A stretch of DNA of 64,000 nt from NCBI RefSeq assembly GCF_003252795.1, contig NZ_QEPQ01000003.1, forward strand, positions 1-64,000, given 5' to 3'. This document shows, one piece after another, positions 60,218 through 64,000 of the stretch. Within the stretch, counting starts at the first letter, position 1, and every line of letters starts with the position of its first letter. The notes below the pieces were generated by a model. That model made no database searches. It was not told the origin of the DNA and saw nothing but the letters and a program-made list of their open reading frames with translations. The position numbers were made by a program, and so were the translations under genes. This DNA is from Haemophilus parainfluenzae. GTDB taxonomy: Bacteria > Pseudomonadota > Gammaproteobacteria > Enterobacterales > Pasteurellaceae.

Positions 60218-61552
60218 ATGTCTGAAATGACCCCTCGTGAAATTGTTTCCGAATTAGATCAACATATTATCGGCCAAAAAGAGGCGAAAAGAGCGGTTGC
60301 GATCGCATTACGTAACCGTTGGAGAAGAATGCAGTTGCAAGAGCCACTTCGCCATGAAGTGACCCCTAAAAATATTTTAATGATTGGGCCAACAGGGGTG
60401 GGTAAAACCGAGATTGCACGTCGTCTTGCAAAATTAGCTAATGCGCCATTCATTAAAGTGGAAGCAACCAAGTTCACCGAAGTGGGCTATGTGGGGAAAG
60501 AAGTGGACTCCATTATCCGTGATTTAACGGACAGTGCGATGAAATTAGTTCGCCAACAAGAAATTGCGAAAAATCGTGCGAAAGCAGAAGATGCGGCGGA
60601 AGATCGTATTTTAGATGCATTATTGCCTCCACCGAAAAATCAATGGGGTGAAGTGGAAAACCACGACACCAACAGCAGCACTCGCCAAGCGTTCCGTAAA
60701 AAATTACGTGAAGGACAATTAGACGATAAAGAAATCGAAATTGATGTGTCTGCAGGCGTTTCAATGGGGGTGGAAATCATGGCACCTCCAGGCATGGAAG
60801 AAATGACCAATCAGTTGCAATCCATGTTCCAAAGCCTGGGTTCGGATAAAACCAAAAAACGCAAAATGAAAATTAAGGATGCATTAAAAACCTTAATTGA
60901 CGATGAAGCGGCCAAATTGATTAATCCGGAAGAATTGAAACAAAAAGCCATTGATGCAGTTGAGCAAAACGGTATCGTGTTTATTGATGAGATCGACAAG
61001 ATCTGTAAAAAAGGCGAATACAGTGGTGCGGATGTTTCTCGTGAGGGTGTGCAACGTGACTTATTGCCATTAGTGGAAGGTTCAACGGTTAATACCAAAC
61101 ACGGGATGGTGAAAACCGATCATATTCTCTTTATTGCATCGGGTGCATTCCAAGTGGCGCGTCCATCAGATTTAATCCCAGAGTTGCAAGGTCGTTTACC
61201 AATTCGTGTTGAATTGTCTGCATTAACGGCAGAGGATTTTGAGCGTATTCTAACTGAGCCAAATGCGTCTTTAACGGAGCAATATAAAGCGCTCATGGCA
61301 ACAGAAGGCGTGAGCATTGAATTTACACAAGATGCTATTAAGAAAATTGCCGAAGCAGCTTTCCGTGTGAATGAGAAAACGGAGAATATTGGTGCAAGAC
61401 GCTTACATACCGTTATGGAACGTTTAATGGATAAAATCTCATTTGATGCGAGCGATATGAACGGACAAACCGTGAATATTGATGCGGCCTATGTGATTGA
61501 GGCATTAGGCGAAGTGATCGAGAATGAAGATTTAAGTCGATTCATTCTGTAA
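60218..61552 (+). CDS. hslU: ATP-dependent protease ATPase subunit HslU
   Basis: AAA+ unfoldase that feeds substrates to HslV. The 444-residue protein has Walker [16 protein letters not shown], the pore motif in EVGYVGKEV, the I-domain (about 110-240, acidic and Met-rich), Walker [14 protein letters not shown], sensor/arginine finger regions and the C-terminal tail EDLSRFIL that inserts into HslV. Confidence 0.98.
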   Translation: MSEMTPREIVSELDQHIIGQKEAKRAVAIALRNRWRRMQLQEPLRHEVTPKNILMIGPTGVGKTEIARRLAKLANAPFIKVEATKFTEVGYVGKEVDSIIRDLTDSAMKLVRQQEIAKNRAKAEDAAEDRILDALLPPPKNQWGEVENHDTNSSTRQAFRKKLREGQLDDKEIEIDVSAGVSMGVEIMAPPGMEEMTNQLQSMFQSLGSDKTKKRKMKIKDALKTLIDDEAAKLINPEELKQKAIDAVEQNGIVFIDEIDKICKKGEYSGADVSREGVQRDLLPLVEGSTVNTKHGMVKTDHILFIASGAFQVARPSDLIPELQGRLPIRVELSALTAEDFERILTEPNASLTEQYKALMATEGVSIEFTQDAIKKIAEAAFRVNEKTENIGARRLHTVMERLMDKISFDASDMNGQTVNIDAAYVIEALGEVIENEDLSRFIL

Positions 61553-61570
61553 TGAAAGTTTAGATAAAGA

Positions 61571-61623
61571 AAAAGGGGCTGTAACAGAATGCTGTGAAAC
61601 CGCATTCTAGTTGCAGTCCCTTT
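61571..61623. repeat. Imperfect palindrome related to 63606-63660
   Basis: AAAAGGGGCTGTAACAGAAT (61571-61590) is the same as the left arm of the palindrome at 63606; the right arm here has several changes. The pair brackets the transposase remnant, amidohydrolase and regulator. It also lies where an hslU terminator is expected. Confidence 0.75.
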
Positions 61624-61632
61624 AAAATATAG

Positions 61633-61690
61633 AAAATACCAAGGCTTTTAAAGTAATACGTTCTTTAAAGCTCTTGGTATTTTTCATTTT
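61633..61690 (+). terminator. Long hairpin after hslU
   Basis: AAAATACCAAG-GCTTT-T-AAAG (61633-61653) pairs with CTTT-AAAGC-T-CTTGGTATTTT (61663-61683) with one bulge on each arm, followed by T residues. Confidence 0.7.
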
Positions 61691-61735
61691 TAGGCGCACT
61701 TAAATAAGCCCTAGTCAGATTAAAATTTTTTGGAT

Positions 61736-62194
61736 TTAAGCTACTTCTTTAATCTCGAATAAGGTCTTGTTAATTTGGCCAGATTGTATTCTGTTATGTA
61801 ATTTTGCAAGATTAAATCTCATCGCTCGAATATAGAGCATTTTATGAACATTATCTTTACCGCGATGGTTAAATCGTTTAAATTGAAAGTCCTCTTTAAG
61901 TACACCGAAGGTACCTTCCACTTGTATGGAACGTTTAGTCCGTAATTGTATGCCTTCAGCACTTATTAATCGCTTTTGGTTATCTGCCAATAATGCATCA
62001 TATGCTGGATTCGTTTCAATTTGTTTAGGATTAGATGCATTCCATATTTTGGCATATGGCTGGCATTCTTTACGAAGACCACAGCGAGGGTTGATAGGAA
62101 CGTGCTGAACTGCACAGTATTCTACGAATATCGATATAGCAAATGCACGAGTAAAACGATGTTCACTGGGGAACCGTAAAAAATAACATAGGAA
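61736..62194 (-). pseudogene. Truncated IS1182-type transposase
   Basis: The frame is open for 152 codons but has no start; the 5' end is cut by a stop at 62195. The sequence shows the C-terminal part of an IS1182-family DDE transposase: a cysteine block CGLRKECQPYAK, then KRSIQVEGTFGVLKEDFQFK with the catalytic glutamate region, RFNHRGKDNVHKMLYIRAMR and a helical end. Only about the last third of a normal protein remains, so it cannot move by itself. Confidence 0.85.
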
Positions 62195-62216
62195 TTAATT
62201 TAATCAAACAGACATA

Positions 62217-63026
62217 TTACAGTAGATTTAATTTGGTAAGCAATTCCATAATATTTTCTCCTAATACTAGATTTGTGATTGTCTTTGATGGACTTAGATA
62301 TTCTATCATTTGTCGATAGAGAAAGGGGTCACCATATGGTGCATCAGAACTAAATAAGCATCTTTCAGGCAATTCTAATAATGCCATTTTTGTTGCTATA
62401 GATGTAAATTGTGCTGATAAATCTAAATATATATTAGGTACTGTTTTTGCTAATTCAATTAATTCCATCCAATTAGTACCGCCTAAATGACCAAAAATGA
62501 TTGGCACTGTAGGGAATTTTTTACATAAATCTACAAGTGAAAATATCATTTCTTTTGTTACTGGTAGAAATGTATGTATCCAGAGGGGATATATTCTATT
62601 GGAGCATACTATTTTCATAATGTCCCCTATTTGTTGTATTTGAGCAATAGTACTAGGTGTAAATTCTCCAAGCCCCATTAAGTGATTTCTACATATTTGT
62701 TTGTCAATCCATAATTCTATATCGAATGATGTCATACCTAATGGTATATTTCCAAAACCTAGAAATCTATCAGGGTAATAATTCATTGCTGTGGTTAAAT
62801 CTTTTATATTATTTTCATATAGTCTTTTCTTTTCTTTCGCATTTATATTTCCATTTAACACGGAATTTAGCATAGAAATTTGTTGTTTTAATTCCTGTAA
62901 AGAATGAGCCTGTTCGGGATGAGGAGTTGTAGTAAATAGAATAGCTTTATCAATTTTTGATTGATCCATCAACTCTATTTGATTTTCGGTTGGCAATATT
63001 AGGTGTTCGTGACTATCTATAACCAT
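62217..63026 (-). CDS. Amidohydrolase family (TIM-barrel) hydrolase
   Basis: A 269-residue metal-dependent hydrolase of the amidohydrolase-2 type. The metal ligands are visible: HEH in MVIDSHEHLI at the N-terminus, a His in YPLWIHTFLP, a His in IIFGHLGGTNW and the catalytic Asp in CLFSSDAPYGDP. Members include decarboxylases and lactonases of aromatic or cyclic acids; the substrate is unknown. Base composition is clearly more AT-rich than the neighbours, with many ATA and AGA codons, suggesting recent transfer. It is divergent from an HxlR regulator, which probably controls it. Confidence 0.85.
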   Translation of the reverse strand: MVIDSHEHLILPTENQIELMDQSKIDKAILFTTTPHPEQAHSLQELKQQISMLNSVLNGNINAKEKKRLYENNIKDLTTAMNYYPDRFLGFGNIPLGMTSFDIELWIDKQICRNHLMGLGEFTPSTIAQIQQIGDIMKIVCSNRIYPLWIHTFLPVTKEMIFSLVDLCKKFPTVPIIFGHLGGTNWMELIELAKTVPNIYLDLSAQFTSIATKMALLELPERCLFSSDAPYGDPFLYRQMIEYLSPSKTITNLVLGENIMELLTKLNLL

Positions 63027-63049
63027 TGTTATTCATCTCCTATTATTTT

Positions 63050-63072
63050 ATTACTAAATATATTATAGTAAT
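63050..63072. promoter_or_regulatory. Inverted-repeat operator 1 (ATTACTA-N9-TAGTAAT)
   Basis: A perfect 7-bp inverted repeat with a nine-base spacer lies about 25 bases from the amidohydrolase start. It shares the TACTA-N9-TAGTA core with the second site at 63116. Confidence 0.6.
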
Positions 63073-63115
63073 AACTGTACGCTTTATTATGATATATAAC
63101 AAGAAGGCACTTTCT

Positions 63116-63140
63116 CTATACTACGTATCCTTTAGTATAG
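63116..63140. promoter_or_regulatory. Inverted-repeat operator 2 (CTATACTA-N9-TAGTATAG)
   Basis: A perfect 8-bp inverted repeat with a nine-base spacer just before the regulator gene. Same core and spacing as operator 1, so both are probably bound by the HxlR protein. Confidence 0.65.
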
Positions 63141-63163
63141 TAGGTGTGAAAGAGGGTAGTATT

Positions 63164-63502
63164 TTGTCGAAAGTAGATTCTATTAATCAAGAATGTCCTA
63201 TGGAGATTGCTTTAAATCTGTTAAGCGGTAAGTGGAGGTTAAAAATACTGTATTATTTACTAAAGGGAGAGTCAATTCACTTTAATCAATTACAACGATT
63301 ATTAGGAGATATAACGACAAAAGTGTTGACGGCTCAATTACGTACACTAGAAGAAGCGGGTATTGTATCTAGAGTTGTATATGATGAATCGCCAATTAGA
63401 GTTAAATATTCTATGACAGATACAGGTAAAACACTGATTCCACTTATGACCGAATTATGTAATTGGGGGAAGACATACAAAAAAAGCCGACTTTTATCAT
63501 AA
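63164..63502 (+). CDS. HxlR-family winged-helix regulator
   Basis: A 112-residue regulator with the HxlR core LLSGKWRLKILYYLLKGES, INFNQLQ-type helix (HFNQLQRLLGDITTKVLTAQ) and LRTLEEAGIVSRVVYDE wing. A cysteine precedes the domain (NQECPMEIA), at the place where YodB-type members have a sensing cysteine. I choose the TTG at 63164, seven bases after GAGGG, because it gives the normal family length and keeps that cysteine; ATG codons farther upstream would read through operator 2. It is AT-rich like its divergent neighbour. Confidence 0.85.
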   Translation: MSKVDSINQECPMEIALNLLSGKWRLKILYYLLKGESIHFNQLQRLLGDITTKVLTAQLRTLEEAGIVSRVVYDESPIRVKYSMTDTGKTLIPLMTELCNWGKTYKKSRLLS

Positions 63503-63605
63503 TTATTAATTCTTGATATAATTTAGCATCTCAACTTTTATGCCTTGTAAAGTTTAAATAAATAGTTTTATATGATAACCAAGAGTGATATATATAGAGA
63601 TATAT
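63503..63605. other. AT-rich spacer
   Basis: No gene is seen. It contains a short palindromic ATATATAGAGATATATA tract just before the large palindrome. Confidence 0.4.
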
Positions 63606-63660
63606 AAAAAGGGGCTGTAACAGAATGCGGTTTTACCGCATTCTGTTACAGCCCCTTTTT
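63606..63660. terminator. 26-bp perfect palindrome, slyD terminator
   Basis: A perfect 26-bp inverted repeat (63606-63631 with 63635-63660, loop TTT) whose core contains TGCGGT/ACCGCA, close to but not the same as the uptake sequence. It is flanked by A and T runs and lies 30 bases after slyD, so it can terminate in both directions. A decayed relative is at 61571. Confidence 0.85.
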
Positions 63661-63689
63661 TTGTCTCTAGTTTTATCTCTAGATTAAGA

Positions 63690-64000
63690 TTAGTGACCGC
63701 CGCAACCACAGCCGCCATGACCGTGTCCGTGATCATGATCGTGTTTATGACCACCGCCACAGCAACCGCCGTGTCCATGATCGTGATCATGGTGGTGGTG
63801 ACCGTGACCGCCACAACCACAACCGTGACCATCTTCGTCATCATGATGGTGGTGGTGATCATGTGCGCCATGTACGTGACCGTGAGCAATTTCTTCTAAT
63901 GTTGCTTCACGAGTACCAACAACTTCCACAGTGAAGTGTAATTCTTGACCCGCTAACATGTGGTTACCATCAACCACCACTTCATCGCCATCCACTTCAG
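63690..64000 (-). CDS. slyD: FKBP-type peptidyl-prolyl isomerase SlyD, C-terminal part
   Basis: Prolyl isomerase, chaperone and nickel-binding protein. Only the C-terminal 102 or so codons are in the window; the gene continues beyond base 64000. The insert-in-flap end VVVDGNHMLAGQELHFTVEV and the REATLEEIAHGHVHG block are typical of SlyD. They are followed by a tail of about 60 residues made almost only of His, Gly, Asp and Cys (repeats such as HDHDHGHGGC), which in E. coli binds nickel for hydrogenase and urease. The tail here is especially rich, with at least nine cysteines. Confidence 0.95.
   Translation of the reverse strand, partial: EVDGDEVVVDGNHMLAGQELHFTVEVVGTREATLEEIAHGHVHGAHDHHHHHDDEDGHGCGCGGHGHHHHDHDHGHGGCCGGGHKHDHDHGHGHGGCGCGGH

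Noticed and set aside
61926-62108. Plus-strand open frame across the transposase remnant
   Set aside because: It lies opposite the recognisable transposase frame and resembles no known protein.
63693-63899. Plus-strand open frame rich in Thr and Met opposite slyD
   Set aside because: It is the antisense shadow of the His/Cys codon repeats of slyD.

Overview
The window comes from a Gram-negative gammaproteobacterium of the family Pasteurellaceae, most probably the genus Haemophilus. The best evidence is the many copies of the Haemophilus-type DNA uptake sequence (core AAGTGCGGT / ACCGCACTT), often as inverted pairs that double as terminators. Further support comes from the hybrid peroxiredoxin-glutaredoxin, the outer-membrane NMN phosphatase e(P4) together with PnuC (V-factor scavenging), and a gene order typical of Haemophilus core genome. 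I cannot name the species from sequence alone.

Layout. 0-5.8 kb: a 5S rRNA end, then def-fmt-rsmB-(glycosyltransferase)-trkA and mscL. 5.8-10.8 kb: ispF/ispD/ftsB, hel (e(P4)), fabR, and divergent oxyR / peroxiredoxin. 10.9-17.4 kb: an accessory sugar-metabolism island bracketed by 58-bp direct repeats. It holds a LacI-type regulator fused to a solute-binding domain, galT without galK, mgtC, a nucleoside/sugar-type MFS carrier and a PhnP-like phosphodiesterase. 17.4-23.9 kb: a small membrane protein, glpG, glpR, a gene-free stretch with an orphan CRP site, trmL, rsmD and ftsYEX. 24.0-37.9 kb: the complete S10, spc and alpha ribosomal-protein operons with secY and rpoA. 37.9-44.5 kb: rluA, rapA, pnuC, trmN and srmB. 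44.5-46 kb: two lipoproteins, one of the Slam/TbpB-barrel type. 46-53 kb: a pentose-phosphate cluster (gnd, pgl, zwf, plus cysQ) interrupted by small accessory genes, REP-like repeats and a partial GNAT duplication. 53-61.6 kb: an OPT transporter, nudE, hslR, a UPF0114 protein, rmuC, aphA and hslVU. 61.6-63.7 kb: an AT-rich accessory patch with a truncated IS1182-type transposase, an amidohydrolase and a divergent HxlR regulator, bracketed by related palindromes. The window ends inside slyD.

How the genes work together. hel, pnuC and aphA each carry a CRP box at a promoter-compatible distance, suggesting cAMP-CRP control of nicotinamide nucleotide scavenging across three separate loci. zwf, pgl and gnd supply the whole oxidative pentose-phosphate branch. 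The galT island has its own CRP box and LacI-type operator overlapping the predicted promoter. The presence of GalT and a cyclic-phosphate-type phosphodiesterase without a kinase suggests a route that yields sugar-1-phosphate directly; this is a hypothesis. Two accessory segments (10.9-17.4 kb and 48.2-49.4 kb) are both flanked by direct repeats of the end of a neighbouring unit, pointing to additive insertion.
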